From Actinomyces glycerinitolerans (GTDB lineage Bacteria; Actinomycetota; Actinomycetes; Actinomycetales; Actinomycetaceae), in the NCBI RefSeq assembly GCF_900098745.1, contig NZ_FQTT01000012.1:187413-251412 (forward strand): 64,000 nucleotides of DNA, written 5' to 3'. The notes below the pieces were generated by a model. The model searched no databases. It saw only the letters and a list, made by a program, of their open reading frames with translations, and was not told the DNA's origin. Position numbers and translations under genes: made by a program. Each line of letters opens with the position of its first letter. Within the stretch, counting starts at the first letter, position 1. Of this stretch, positions 26,944 through 36,156 are shown one piece after another.

Positions 26944-29061
26944 ATGACAACCGAGGTCACAGCATCCGCCACTGCGGACGAGACCACCAGCCGCGACGCG
27001 TGGGAGGGCTTCACCAAGGGCCCGTGGACCGAGGATATTGACGTCCGGGACTTCATCCAGCGTAACTACACCCCGTACGCGGGCGACGCGTCGTTCCTTG
27101 CCGGCGCCACCGACAAGACCCTGCGCCTGTGGGACACCCTGGAGAAGAACTACCTGTCTGAGGAGCGCAAGGTGCGCATCCTCGACGTCGACACGCACAC
27201 CCCGTCCGACATCGACGCATTCCCTGCCGGCTACATCAGCGAGGACGACGACGTCATCGTCGGCCTGCAGACAGACTCCCCGCTCAAGCGCGCCATGATG
27301 CCCAACGGTGGCTGGCGCATGGTGGAGCAGGCGATCAAGGAGGCCGGCAAGGAGGTCGACCCCGAGGTCAAGAAGATCTTCACCCGCTACCGCAAGACCC
27401 ACAATGACGCGGTCTTCGACATCTACACCCCGCGCATCCGTGCCGCCCGCAGCTCCCACATCATCACCGGCCTGCCCGACGCCTACGGCCGCGGCCGCAT
27501 CATCGGCGACTACCGCCGCGTCGCCCTGTACGGCGTCGACCGCCTCATCGAGCTCAAGCAGAAGGCCAAGGACGCCGTTGCCGACAAGCCCTTCTCCGAG
27601 CACTGGGCCCGGTACCGCGAGGAGCACGCCGAGCAGATCAAGGCGCTGAAGAAGCTCAAGAACATGGCCGCCTCCTACGGCTTCGACATCTCCGGCCCCG
27701 CCAAGGACGCCCACGAGGCCGTGCAGTGGACCTACTTCGCCTACCTGGCCTCCGTGAAGTCCCAGGACGGCGCCGCCATGAGCATCGGTCGCCTGTCCGC
27801 CTTCCTCGACATCTACTTCGAGCGCGACCTGAAGAACGGCGTCATCGACGAGTCCCGCGCCCAGGAGCTCATCGACAACATCGTCATGAAGCTGCGCATC
27901 ACCCGCTTCCTGCGCACCACCGACTACGACCAGATCTTCTCCGGCGACCCCTATTGGGCCACCTGGTCCGACGCCGGCTTCGGCGAGGACGGCCGCCCGC
28001 TGGTCACCAAGACCTCCTTCCGGCTGCTGCAGACCCTGCGCAACCTGGGTCCGGCCCCGGAGCCGAACATCACCATCTTCTGGAACGAGGACCTGCCCAA
28101 GGGCTACAAGGACTTCTGCGCCCTGATCTCCATCACCACCTCCGCCATCCAGTACGAGGCGGACGAGCAGATCCGCGAGCACTGGGGCGACGACGCCGCC
28201 ATCGCCTGCTGCGTTTCCCCGATGCGGGTCGGCAAGCAGATGCAGTTCTTCGGTGCCCGCGTGAACGCCGCCAAGGCGCTGCTGTACGCCATCAACGGCG
28301 GCCGCGACGAGATGACCGGCAAGCAGGTCGTCACCGGCCTGCCCGGCATCGAGGGCGACGCCCCGCTCGACTTCGACGAGGTCTGGGACAAGTACGAGAA
28401 GATGCTCGACTGGGTGGTCGGCACCTACGTCGAGGCGCTGAACATCATTCACTACTGCCACGACCGCTACGCCTACGAGGCCATCGAGATGGCGCTGCAC
28501 GACTCCGACATCGTGCGCACCATGGGCTGCGGCATCGCGGGCCTGTCGATCGTCGCCGACTCGCTGAGTGCCATCAAGTACGCCAAGGTCACGCCGGTGC
28601 GCGACGAGACCGGCCTCGTGGTCGACTACGTCACCGAGGGCGACTTCCCGATCTACGGCAACGACGACGACCGCGCCGACGAGATCGCCGCGACGGTGGT
28701 CCACACCATCATGTCCAAGATCAAGGAGCAGCCCCTGTACCGGGACGCCATCCCGACCCAGTCCGTGCTGACGATCACCTCCAACGTCGTCTACGGCAAG
28801 GCCACCGGCTCCTTCCCGTCCGGCCACCAGAAGGGCACCCCCTTCTCCCCGGGCGCCAACCCGGAGAACGGCATGGACACGCACGGCATGGTCGCCTCCA
28901 TGCTGAGCGTCGGCAAGCTTGACTACAACGACGCCCTCGACGGCATCTCCCTGACCAACACCATCACGCCCCAGGGCCTGGGCCGCACGCTCGACGAGCG
29001 CGTGTCCAACCTCGTGGGCATCCTCGACGCCGGGTTCGTCCCCGAGAACGTCGAGGCCTGA
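26944..29061 (+). CDS. pflB: Pyruvate formate-lyase catalytic subunit lacking its glycyl-radical domain
   Basis: 705 residues. Converts pyruvate and CoA to acetyl-CoA and formate under anaerobic conditions. The active-site pair is present in IACCVSPM (Cys422, Cys423). The sequence matches PflB to the point where the glycyl-radical domain should begin ([10 protein letters not shown]) and then stops after VPENVEA. The missing C-terminal RVSGYAV segment is encoded by the next gene. Standard PflB is about 760 residues in one chain. ATG 26944 follows AGGAGG; an in-frame ATG at 26872 is unlikely. Followed by the radical-domain gene and pflA. Confidence 0.95.
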   Translation: MTTEVTASATADETTSRDAWEGFTKGPWTEDIDVRDFIQRNYTPYAGDASFLAGATDKTLRLWDTLEKNYLSEERKVRILDVDTHTPSDIDAFPAGYISEDDDVIVGLQTDSPLKRAMMPNGGWRMVEQAIKEAGKEVDPEVKKIFTRYRKTHNDAVFDIYTPRIRAARSSHIITGLPDAYGRGRIIGDYRRVALYGVDRLIELKQKAKDAVADKPFSEHWARYREEHAEQIKALKKLKNMAASYGFDISGPAKDAHEAVQWTYFAYLASVKSQDGAAMSIGRLSAFLDIYFERDLKNGVIDESRAQELIDNIVMKLRITRFLRTTDYDQIFSGDPYWATWSDAGFGEDGRPLVTKTSFRLLQTLRNLGPAPEPNITIFWNEDLPKGYKDFCALISITTSAIQYEADEQIREHWGDDAAIACCVSPMRVGKQMQFFGARVNAAKALLYAINGGRDEMTGKQVVTGLPGIEGDAPLDFDEVWDKYEKMLDWVVGTYVEALNIIHYCHDRYAYEAIEMALHDSDIVRTMGCGIAGLSIVADSLSAIKYAKVTPVRDETGLVVDYVTEGDFPIYGNDDDRADEIAATVVHTIMSKIKEQPLYRDAIPTQSVLTITSNVVYGKATGSFPSGHQKGTPFSPGANPENGMDTHGMVASMLSVGKLDYNDALDGISLTNTITPQGLGRTLDERVSNLVGILDAGFVPENVEA

Positions 29062-29132
29062 TCGCGTCGCCCCGGCGGTTGCCACCAGACCATCTGAATC
29101 AACTCATTCTCACCATTAGAAAGGGGCCGCAC

Positions 29133-29378
29133 ATGCCCACATACGAAGAGCGCCTGGAGTCCATGAAGGCTCAGCGCGACGACAACGGCGGAGTCAAGGG
29201 CCTGTACCACGCCAACATCAACGTGCTGGACCGCAGCACGCTGGAGGACGCCATGGAGCACCCGGAGAACTACCCGAACCTGACGGTGCGTGTCTCCGGC
29301 TACGCCGTCAACTTCGTGAAGCTGACCCGCGAGCAGCAGCTCGACGTGCTCAACCGCACCTTCCACGCCGGCGCCTGA
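29133..29378 (+). CDS. Stand-alone glycyl-radical domain of pyruvate formate-lyase (GrcA-like)
   Basis: 81 residues. From residue 25 it aligns with the last 55 residues of ordinary Pfl[19 protein letters not shown], then RVSGYAV with the radical glycine at Gly56, then [14 protein letters not shown]. The first 24 residues ([17 protein letters not shown]...) are extra and polar. It has its own ribosome binding site (AAAGGGG) 71 bases after the pflB stop, so it is a designed separate gene, not a frameshift. E. coli GrcA (YfiD) is a similar spare domain, but there PflB keeps its own. Here it should be an essential second subunit (inference), activated by the adjacent PflA. Confidence 0.93.
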   Translation: MPTYEERLESMKAQRDDNGGVKGLYHANINVLDRSTLEDAMEHPENYPNLTVRVSGYAVNFVKLTREQQLDVLNRTFHAGA

Positions 29379-29401
29379 ACCGACACGGGTGAGGGACTCA
29401 G

Positions 29402-30280
29402 ATGACTGAGACCATCACCCCGGAGCAGACCGGCGGCCGGGACCAGGACTTTCTGGCCCCGGCCGCCCGTCTGCGCGGGGCCGGAATCGGCGGGCTCGAG
29501 GAGCTGACCGACCTTCAGAGATCCGAGCGCCTCGCCCGCATGCGTGAGGGCACCTTGGGGTCCATCCACTCCTGGGAGCTGGTTACCGCCGTCGACGGGC
29601 CGGGTACCCGGATGACGATCTTCCTCAACGGTTGCCCGCTGCGCTGCCTTTACTGCCACAACCCGGACACCTTCCTCATGCGGGACGGCGAGCCGGTTGA
29701 AGCCGACGAGCTCCTACGCCGGATCGGGCGCTACCGGAACGTCTTCAAGGCCACCGGCGGCGGCATCACCCTGTCCGGTGGGGAGGTGCTCATGCAGCCG
29801 GCCTTCGCCGCACGCATCCTCGCCGGCGCGAAGGCCATGGGGATCCACACCTGCATCGACACCTCGGGCTACCTCGGCCAGCACGCCTCGGATGAGATGC
29901 TCGACAACATCGACCTGGTGCTGCTGGACGTCAAGAGCGGCGACGAGGAGACCTATAAGAAGGTCACCGGCCGCGAACTCGCCCCGACGATCGACTTCGG
30001 CGACCGTCTGGCCGCCAAGGGCATCGAGACCTGGGTGCGCTTCGTGCTGGTACCGGGGCTGACGGATGACCCGCAGAACGTGGAGAACGTTGCCCGCATC
30101 GTGGAGCGCTGGCGGCCGGTGGTCTCCCGCGTTGAGGTGCTGCCATTCCACCAGATGGGCACCGACAAATGGGATGCGCTGAAGCTGGAGTACAAGCTCC
30201 GCGACACCCGTCCGCCCGAGCCTGAACTGGTGGAGTCCACCCGCCAGATCTTCCGCGCGCACGGGTTCACAGTGCACTGA
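29402..30280 (+). CDS. pflA: Pyruvate formate-lyase activating enzyme
   Basis: 292-residue radical SAM protein that generates the glycyl radical on PFL using S-adenosylmethionine and a 4Fe-4S cluster. The cluster motif is CPLRCLYC (Cys78, Cys82, Cys85), and GGGITLSGGEVL follows. A 50-residue N-terminal extension precedes the conserved GTLGSIHSWE. Starts 23 bases after the radical-domain gene. A strong hairpin follows at 30301, ending the operon. Confidence 0.95.
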   Translation: MTETITPEQTGGRDQDFLAPAARLRGAGIGGLEELTDLQRSERLARMREGTLGSIHSWELVTAVDGPGTRMTIFLNGCPLRCLYCHNPDTFLMRDGEPVEADELLRRIGRYRNVFKATGGGITLSGGEVLMQPAFAARILAGAKAMGIHTCIDTSGYLGQHASDEMLDNIDLVLLDVKSGDEETYKKVTGRELAPTIDFGDRLAAKGIETWVRFVLVPGLTDDPQNVENVARIVERWRPVVSRVEVLPFHQMGTDKWDALKLEYKLRDTRPPEPELVESTRQIFRAHGFTVH

Positions 30281-30300
30281 TCTTCTGCGCCCGCTGCGCG

Positions 30301-30337
30301 AACCGCCCCCGGCACGTAACGCGTGCCGGGGGCGGTT
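30301..30337. terminator. Hairpin terminator between pflA and RNase D genes
   Basis: Perfect 16-bp stem AACCGCCCCCGGCACG with loop TAACG. It lies 20 bases after the pflA stop and 57 bases past the RNase D stop on the other strand, so it can serve both converging operons. Confidence 0.8.
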
Positions 30338-30394
30338 CGGCTTTGCGCTGCTACTTCGACCGGCCTCGGCGAGGGGACGGAGGTCTGGTGCGGA

Positions 30395-31681
30395 TCAGTG
30401 CAGGGCGGTGGCAAGCGACCGGGCCACCTGCTCGATCTGCCAGGGACGCGCATCGAAGGAGGCCAACAGGGCGGACACACCCGCCACGGACACGTCGACG
30501 CGCCGACCAGCGGCCTCGGCCTCGCCGACCTCCCACGCCAGACGCCGCTGTGCGTCCGTGCCCAGCAGTACCTCGTGGGGGATCCGCAACTGCTCGGCGC
30601 GTTCCCGCACGCCGCCGCGTACCCGCTCCAGTGCCGCCGCCGATTCGGGATGATGCCGCGGCCACGAGCGCGGCTGTGGCAGCTCTCCCGGGGCGAGTGG
30701 CGCATGCACGGGCGGCAGCTGATCCTCCGGCAGCTCCAGGGCGCGCTCCACGGCCCGCCACCACAGCTCCTGGTGTTGGCGCGCCGTGCGCGAGGAGAAC
30801 TCCCGCAGGCCGGCCAGCCGGCGCGGCGACGTCGGGCGTATCACCGCCGCCGCCACCAGGGCCCGGTGGGGCAGCACCTTCGACGGGGTCACGTCCAACT
30901 GCCGGGCGAGCTCCTCGCGCGCGATCCAGAGCTCACGCAGCACCGCCGCCGAGCGGGGCGAACGCAGCGCCGGGCCGGAGCGGGGCGTGCGCCGCCAGGG
31001 ATCGGGACGGGGCGCCCGGGCAGGATGGGCCAGTTCGTAGGCGAACTCCTCGGCCGCCCACTCGGCGCGCCCGGCCGCATGCAGTTCTTCAGCGAGTGCG
31101 TCGCGCAGGGGCAACAGCAGTTCGACGTCGAGCGCCGCGTAAACCAGCCACGACTCCGGCAGCGGCCGCGTCGACCAGTCGGCGGCCGCATGGTCCTTGG
31201 CCAGACGCAGTCCCAGCGTCTCCTCGATGACGGCGCCCAGCCCCACGTGTTCGCGCCCCAGCAGGCGGGCCGCCAACTCGGTGTCGAACAGGCGCTCGGT
31301 GGACAGCCCCAACGCCGTCAGACAGGGCAAATCCTGGTCGGCGGCGTGCAGCACCCACTCCGGGCCGTCCAGGGCGGCGGCCAGGGCTGACAGCTCGCCC
31401 GCGCCCTGCGGGTCCACCAGCACCGTCCCGGCGCCCGCGCGGCGCAGCTGCACCAGGTAGGCGTCCTGACCGTAGCGGAAACCGGAGGCCCGCTCGGCGT
31501 CGACGGCAACCGGCCCGGTGCCGGCCGCCAGGGCGGCGGCCTGGCGGGCGAGTGCGGCAGGCGTGTCGGTCACGGCGGGCAGCCCCTCGGCGGGCTGCTG
31601 ATAGGCGACGACGGCGTCGGCGGGGACCGGGCGGTCGGTTGTGCCCGGGACGGCGGCCGGGCTGGGTGCGGGGGCGGTCAT
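30395..31681 (-). CDS. rnd: Ribonuclease D-like 3'-5' exonuclease with HRDC domain
   Basis: 428 residues. The N-terminal DEDD exonuclease domain shows VAVDAERASGFRYGQDAYLVQL, then HAADQDLPCLTALGL, and YAALDVELLLPL with the final acidic and Tyr residues. A C-terminal HRDC-like helical domain follows. It trims the 3' ends of tRNA precursors and other structured RNA in the family. It overlaps the DUF3000 gene by 4 bases, an arrangement common in actinobacteria. It converges on pflA across a hairpin. Confidence 0.9.
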   Translation of the reverse strand: MTAPAPSPAAVPGTTDRPVPADAVVAYQQPAEGLPAVTDTPAALARQAAALAAGTGPVAVDAERASGFRYGQDAYLVQLRRAGAGTVLVDPQGAGELSALAAALDGPEWVLHAADQDLPCLTALGLSTERLFDTELAARLLGREHVGLGAVIEETLGLRLAKDHAAADWSTRPLPESWLVYAALDVELLLPLRDALAEELHAAGRAEWAAEEFAYELAHPARAPRPDPWRRTPRSGPALRSPRSAAVLRELWIAREELARQLDVTPSKVLPHRALVAAAVIRPTSPRRLAGLREFSSRTARQHQELWWRAVERALELPEDQLPPVHAPLAPGELPQPRSWPRHHPESAAALERVRGGVRERAEQLRIPHEVLLGTDAQRRLAWEVGEAEAAGRRVDVSVAGVSALLASFDARPWQIEQVARSLATALH

Positions 31682-32280
31682 CGCGTCGCTCCCGCCAGGC
31701 CCAACGGGACGGCGCTTTCCGGCTCGTGCCCCGCCGCCAAGTGAATCAGTTCGTACCAGGCCTGCAAATGCGGGCCGAGGTCGGGCGTGGCCGGAGTCCA
31801 GGAGGAGCGGATCTCCACCTGGGCACTGGCGTCGGTCAGTTCCAGGCCTCCGAAGGTGTCGGACAGGACCCGGGTGACGGTGCCGACCAGGGCGTGTCGG
31901 CCGGCGCCGGCATGCTCAAGCGCGTCGGTCAGCCAGGACCAGGCGGCGGCGCTGAGCAGCGGGTCCGCGCCGATGGCCTCATCGACCCGTGCACGCACCA
32001 TCACCACCAGCCGAAAGTCGCCGTCCCAAGCGCGCTGCGTCGCCGGGTCGTGCAGCACCACGAAGCGTCCAGAGGCCAGCGGCGTGCCCGCCTCCGTTTG
32101 AACCGTCTCCGCCGTGAGGGCGGCGGCGTAGGGGGCGAGCCGAGACGGCGCGGGCACCTCCTCCAGAATCAGGCCGCGCGGTCGGGCGACTTCGCGCAGT
32201 GACAGCAGAGCGGTGCGGAAACGTTCCGGCATCGAGGATGCGGCCGACTCTGGGGCCGACGCGCGGGGGATATCAGCCAC
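31678..32280 (-). CDS. DUF3000 family protein
   Basis: 200 residues, no signal or membrane segment. Contains PERFRTALLSLREV, APSRLAPYAAALTAE and SGRFVVLHDPATQRAWDG, the conserved pattern of the actinobacterial DUF3000 family. The function is unknown. The start overlaps no upstream gene; its 3' end overlaps the RNase D gene (ATGA), and the pairing is conserved in other actinobacteria, suggesting an RNA-related role (inference only). Confidence 0.88.
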   Translation of the reverse strand: MADIPRASAPESAASSMPERFRTALLSLREVARPRGLILEEVPAPSRLAPYAAALTAETVQTEAGTPLASGRFVVLHDPATQRAWDGDFRLVVMVRARVDEAIGADPLLSAAAWSWLTDALEHAGAGRHALVGTVTRVLSDTFGGLELTDASAQVEIRSSWTPATPDLGPHLQAWYELIHLAAGHEPESAVPLGLAGATR

Positions 32281-32465
32281 CGCCCCAGGCTACCGGCGCG
32301 CGTGCGCCCACCGCGTCGCCACGCCGTGTCAAGGGCCGCCGTCGGACACGTCTCAGGCGCAAGCGCACCGCAGGCCCGTCTCCTGGTCTATCGTGAGACC
32401 GGCCAGGCGGGCGCAGCTCGCGGCGGCGACACCATCAGCCCCAAGACAGGACAGGAACCCCATCC

Positions 32466-33596
32466 ATGACCTTGCCCGAGAACGCCACCCCCCGCGCATC
32501 CGGCGGCACCATGCGGCGCATCGACTGGGAGACCTTCCGGCACATCGCCGCCGACGCCGACACCACGCTGCCCATCGAGCAGAGCGCCGCGTGGGACGCC
32601 TTCGACGCGGCCGTGGACGGACGCGAGCCCTGGGGACGACTGGTCTACTCCGCCTCCGACGGCACCCCCCGCGCCCTGATCTCGCTAACCCGCATGTCCG
32701 TGCGCGGCTTCCCCTACCTGTGGGCCCGGCACGCCCCGGTGTGGCTGGGCGCAGAGCCGACCGCCGAGGAGGAGGCCGAGCTGCGGGAACTGCTGGTTCA
32801 GGGCGTGCGCTTCCACGACCCGGCCATTGTCTTTGTGCGCCTGCACTGCACCCACTCCGCCCCGGAGTTGCACGAACTGCTGCAGACCATGCCCCACGAC
32901 CGCACCATCATTTTGAACTTGGACCGGGAGGACGACGAGGCCTTCCTGGCATCCTTCAAGTCACGCGGGCGCCGGGACGTGCGCAAGGCGCTGCGTAACA
33001 CCGAGCTGACCTTCCACGATGAGACGGACCGGGCCGAGCAGGTATTCGGGGAGCTGTACCAGATCCTCCTGGAGACCGGCGACCGTGACGGCTTCCACGC
33101 CGCCCCGGAGGACACCTACCGGACCATGCTGCGCACGCTCGGCACCGACCACTGCCGACTGTACGTGGTGCGCCGGAACGGCGGGGAGGCGCTGGCCTGG
33201 AGCATCGACACCCTGTGGGGCGACGGTGCGGCGCACTACTATGCCGCTTCCACCGCCGAGGGGCGGCGCAGCCTGGCCGCCGACGCGCTCGTGTACAAGG
33301 CGGGCTGTTGGTTGCGCGAGCGCGGCGCGCGCACCTGGGACCTGATGGGGGTGGGGTCCGAGCGAACCCCCGAACTGAACGGCGTCGGCAGTTTCAAGGC
33401 CAAGTTCACCGCCGACGGTCCAGTATCCGTGCCCGGACCGTGGGATCTGCTGGTGCGGTCGCGCGTGTACGCCGGGCTGGTGAAGGCGCTGGAGCTCAAG
33501 CACCGTGCGGAGGCGGGCGTGGCCGCTGCGCGCAGCCGGATCGGTGCGCTGCGCGGCGGCGTTGGCGACGATTCGGACGCCGCGGCGCAGCAGTAG
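32466..33596 (+). CDS. FemAB/FemX-like peptidoglycan bridge aminoacyltransferase, copy 1
   Basis: 376 residues with two GNAT-like subdomains. The second half contains RDGFHAAPEDTYRTML, LYVVRRNGGEALAWS, AHYYAASTAEGRRSLAADAL and DLMGVGSERTPELNGVGSFK, all typical of lipid II:amino acid transferases that add cross-bridge residues from aminoacyl-tRNA. The Arg-rich segment SRGRRDVRKAL after residue 150 is family-typical. It is a clear paralogue of the gene at 40347. It lies alone between the DUF3000 promoter region and treY (converging). The donor amino acid cannot be told. Confidence 0.88.
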   Translation: MTLPENATPRASGGTMRRIDWETFRHIAADADTTLPIEQSAAWDAFDAAVDGREPWGRLVYSASDGTPRALISLTRMSVRGFPYLWARHAPVWLGAEPTAEEEAELRELLVQGVRFHDPAIVFVRLHCTHSAPELHELLQTMPHDRTIILNLDREDDEAFLASFKSRGRRDVRKALRNTELTFHDETDRAEQVFGELYQILLETGDRDGFHAAPEDTYRTMLRTLGTDHCRLYVVRRNGGEALAWSIDTLWGDGAAHYYAASTAEGRRSLAADALVYKAGCWLRERGARTWDLMGVGSERTPELNGVGSFKAKFTADGPVSVPGPWDLLVRSRVYAGLVKALELKHRAEAGVAAARSRIGALRGGVGDDSDAAAQQ

Positions 33597-33621
33597 CCGG
33601 GCCGCGCGGCGCGGGCGAGCC

Positions 33622-36156
33622 TCAGGGCTGCTCGCGGTGCGGGCGGGCCAGGACCACCACCGACTCCCCGCCGACGACGTCGGCCAGGAGCCGGGTGCCG
33701 CCGGACACCGGTGCGCCGGTGAGAACATCGGTCCACTCGCCCTGCGGCAGCACAATGGTGTGGCCGCCCCAGCCGCCGAGTCGTTCGAGACGACGCCCCA
33801 GGCGTCGCACCACCACGACGACATCGGCCTGATCGTCCAACAGACGGGCGTAGGCGAAGGCGCAGGCGGTAGTCGTCGGCAGCGGCATGTAGCCGGAACG
33901 CTCGCCGACGAAGGTCTCGGGCCTTTCGGCGCGCAGCCGACACAGTCGGCTGGTCAGGCGCAGCTTGGCCTCATCCAGCGTCAGTTCGGCATGCGGCTCG
34001 GCCTGCTCCACCCGGTCGAGGGCGGCACGCAGACCACCGTCGGAGTCATAGTCGACCGGGCGGCGGTTGTCCGGGTCCACCAGTGAGGTGCGGGTGACCT
34101 CGCTGCCCTGGTAGACGTCTGCGACTCCGAGCCAGGTGAGCGTCATCGCCTTGTTCGCCAGGATGGTGTCCCGCACGGCGCGGGACGTCAGTGCGGCGAA
34201 GTCGTTCAGCTCCTCGGCCACGTCCGCGCGCGCCAGCAGGGCGGTTGCGTAGTAGGCCAGTTGGCCCTCGCGCTCGGTGTCCGGTGCCGTCCACGTCGTC
34301 CACGACTTCTGCTCGCGGGCCGCCTTGATCAGGTAGGCCCCCAGCCGCTCGCCGGTGATGGGGTCTCCGGAGTCGGGAGCCCAGGTGCCCCACAGCGTCT
34401 GCCACAACAGATTCTCGGTGGCCCCATCCAGATCGGCGGGGCGTATACCCGCGGTCAGATCACGCAGCCGATGAACTACCTCGGCCCATTCGGCGGCGTA
34501 GGAGGCGAGCACGTCGATGCGTGCGCGCACGTCCTCGCTGCGTTTGGTGTCATGGGTGGTGGACGTGACCATGGTGGCGGGCCAGCTGCGCTGGACGCGC
34601 CCGGCCCAGGCGTGCGCCTCATCGGCGGGTAGGGCGAAACCGGCGGGGTCGCCGCCCACCTCGGTCAGGCTGGTCAGGTGCGTCCACCGGTAGAAGGTGG
34701 TGTCCTCCACGCCCTTGGCGGTGACCGCGCCACACACCTGCTGGAAGCGGGTGATGATCTCCGCCCGCTCCGGTGAGTCCGAGGGCTCACCGGAGCCAAC
34801 CTGCTCGCCCAGCAGGAGCGCCACCACCAGGTCGAGTGTGGGGAACTGGTCGGGAGTCAGGTGGGCGCGCGCTCGTGCGGCGGTGTCCCGCAACACGGCG
34901 GCCTGCTCCGCGTCGGCCTGCCGTCCCGGAAGCACATAGGCCCGGTAGCGGTCAGCGGCCACCAGAAGTTCGACCACGCAGGCGCGCAGGTCCCGGAAGG
35001 TGTGGTCGGACAGATACAGGTCCCGGGAGGTGATGGCGTGCAGCAGGTCCACCAGCCGGTTCACTTCTGAGGCCAGGGAGCCGGCGATGATCTCCCGCTT
35101 GGCGTCTCCGGAAACGCGAGCGTAGTCGATCGGCACGTTACCGGTGAGTTCTCGCATCAGGGCGCCAAGCGTGCGGGCTCCTGCGGGATCGACCTGTAGC
35201 TGGTCGATGCGCCAGGCGGCGTCGTATCCGGTGGTGCCGGCGGCGCGCCAGGAGTACGGCAGCAGTTCGTCGGGGGCGAGGATCTTCTCCGCCGCGACCC
35301 AGGCGCCGCCCGTGGCCTGGGCGAGCCGATCCAGGTAGCCCTCCGGGTCGGCCAGGCCGTCGGGGTGATCCACCCGCAGGGCGTCGATCGCCCCGGCGTC
35401 GACCAGCTCCAGGATGAGTGCGTGCGAGCCTGCGAAGACCTCCGGGTCCTCCACGCGCACGGCCGCCAGCGTGGCAATGTCGAAGAAGCGCCGGTAATTC
35501 AGTTCCTCGTCACCCACCCGCCAGTAGGCGAGCCGATAGTGCTGGCGGCCCAGCAGCTCCGGCAAGGGCAGGGCGTGGGTGCCCGCGGCGAGCGGAAAGA
35601 CGTGGTCGTAGTAGCGCAGCACCCACTGCTCGCCCCGCTCCGGCTCGGTGGGTATGACCATGCGCTCCACGGTGAACTCGCCGTCGGTCAGGGCCTGCCC
35701 GATCCGCTGACCGAGCACCGGCATTAGCAGCTTCTCGCCGCGGGGGGCATCGAACCAGGCGGCATACGGTGAGTCCGCTCCGTCCCGCAGCACGGACCAC
35801 AGGGGCGGGTTGTGCCATACCGGGGTCGGCACCGACATGTGGTTGGGGACGATGTCCACCACGACGCCCATGCCGGCGGCGTGGGCCTCGCGGGCAAGCT
35901 TCTCCAGGCCCTCCCGACCGCCCATCACGGCGCTGATGTGGGTGTGGTCGACGACGTCGTAGCCGTGGGTCGAGCCCGGGCTGGCCGCCAGGACGGGGGA
36001 GAGGTACAGGTCGGTCACGCCCAGTCTGCGCAGGTAGGGCAGCTGGGCGCGCACGTCGTCGAAGGTCAGCGACTCTCCCAACTGCAGTCGGTAGGTGGTA
36101 ACCGGGGTGCGCTTGGACGGATCGGGCAGGTGACGGGCGGCGTCGTCGTCATTCAT
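33622..36156 (-). CDS. treY: Malto-oligosyltrehalose synthase
   Basis: 844 residues. A GH13 intramolecular transglucosidase that turns the reducing end of a maltodextrin into a trehalosyl unit. Conserved blocks: VTTYRLQLGESLTFDD, LSPVLAASPGSTHGYDVVD, VDIVPNHM, ALRVDHPDGLADP and SVTSTTHDTKRSEDVR-like TSTTHDTKRSED. Start ATG 36156 overlaps the glgX stop by 4 bases; the frame extends further upstream only inside glgX. It pairs with the debranching enzyme in a trehalose-from-glycogen route. No treZ gene, which would release trehalose, is present in the window. Confidence 0.95.
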   Translation of the reverse strand: MNDDDAARHLPDPSKRTPVTTYRLQLGESLTFDDVRAQLPYLRRLGVTDLYLSPVLAASPGSTHGYDVVDHTHISAVMGGREGLEKLAREAHAAGMGVVVDIVPNHMSVPTPVWHNPPLWSVLRDGADSPYAAWFDAPRGEKLLMPVLGQRIGQALTDGEFTVERMVIPTEPERGEQWVLRYYDHVFPLAAGTHALPLPELLGRQHYRLAYWRVGDEELNYRRFFDIATLAAVRVEDPEVFAGSHALILELVDAGAIDALRVDHPDGLADPEGYLDRLAQATGGAWVAAEKILAPDELLPYSWRAAGTTGYDAAWRIDQLQVDPAGARTLGALMRELTGNVPIDYARVSGDAKREIIAGSLASEVNRLVDLLHAITSRDLYLSDHTFRDLRACVVELLVAADRYRAYVLPGRQADAEQAAVLRDTAARARAHLTPDQFPTLDLVVALLLGEQVGSGEPSDSPERAEIITRFQQVCGAVTAKGVEDTTFYRWTHLTSLTEVGGDPAGFALPADEAHAWAGRVQRSWPATMVTSTTHDTKRSEDVRARIDVLASYAAEWAEVVHRLRDLTAGIRPADLDGATENLLWQTLWGTWAPDSGDPITGERLGAYLIKAAREQKSWTTWTAPDTEREGQLAYYATALLARADVAEELNDFAALTSRAVRDTILANKAMTLTWLGVADVYQGSEVTRTSLVDPDNRRPVDYDSDGGLRAALDRVEQAEPHAELTLDEAKLRLTSRLCRLRAERPETFVGERSGYMPLPTTTACAFAYARLLDDQADVVVVVRRLGRRLERLGGWGGHTIVLPQGEWTDVLTGAPVSGGTRLLADVVGGESVVVLARPHREQP

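Noticed and set aside
26887-29085. Open frame of 732 codons opposite pflB
   Set aside because: Antisense shadow of strongly biased codons of pflB; no ribosome binding site or domain; Val/Gly/Asp-rich.
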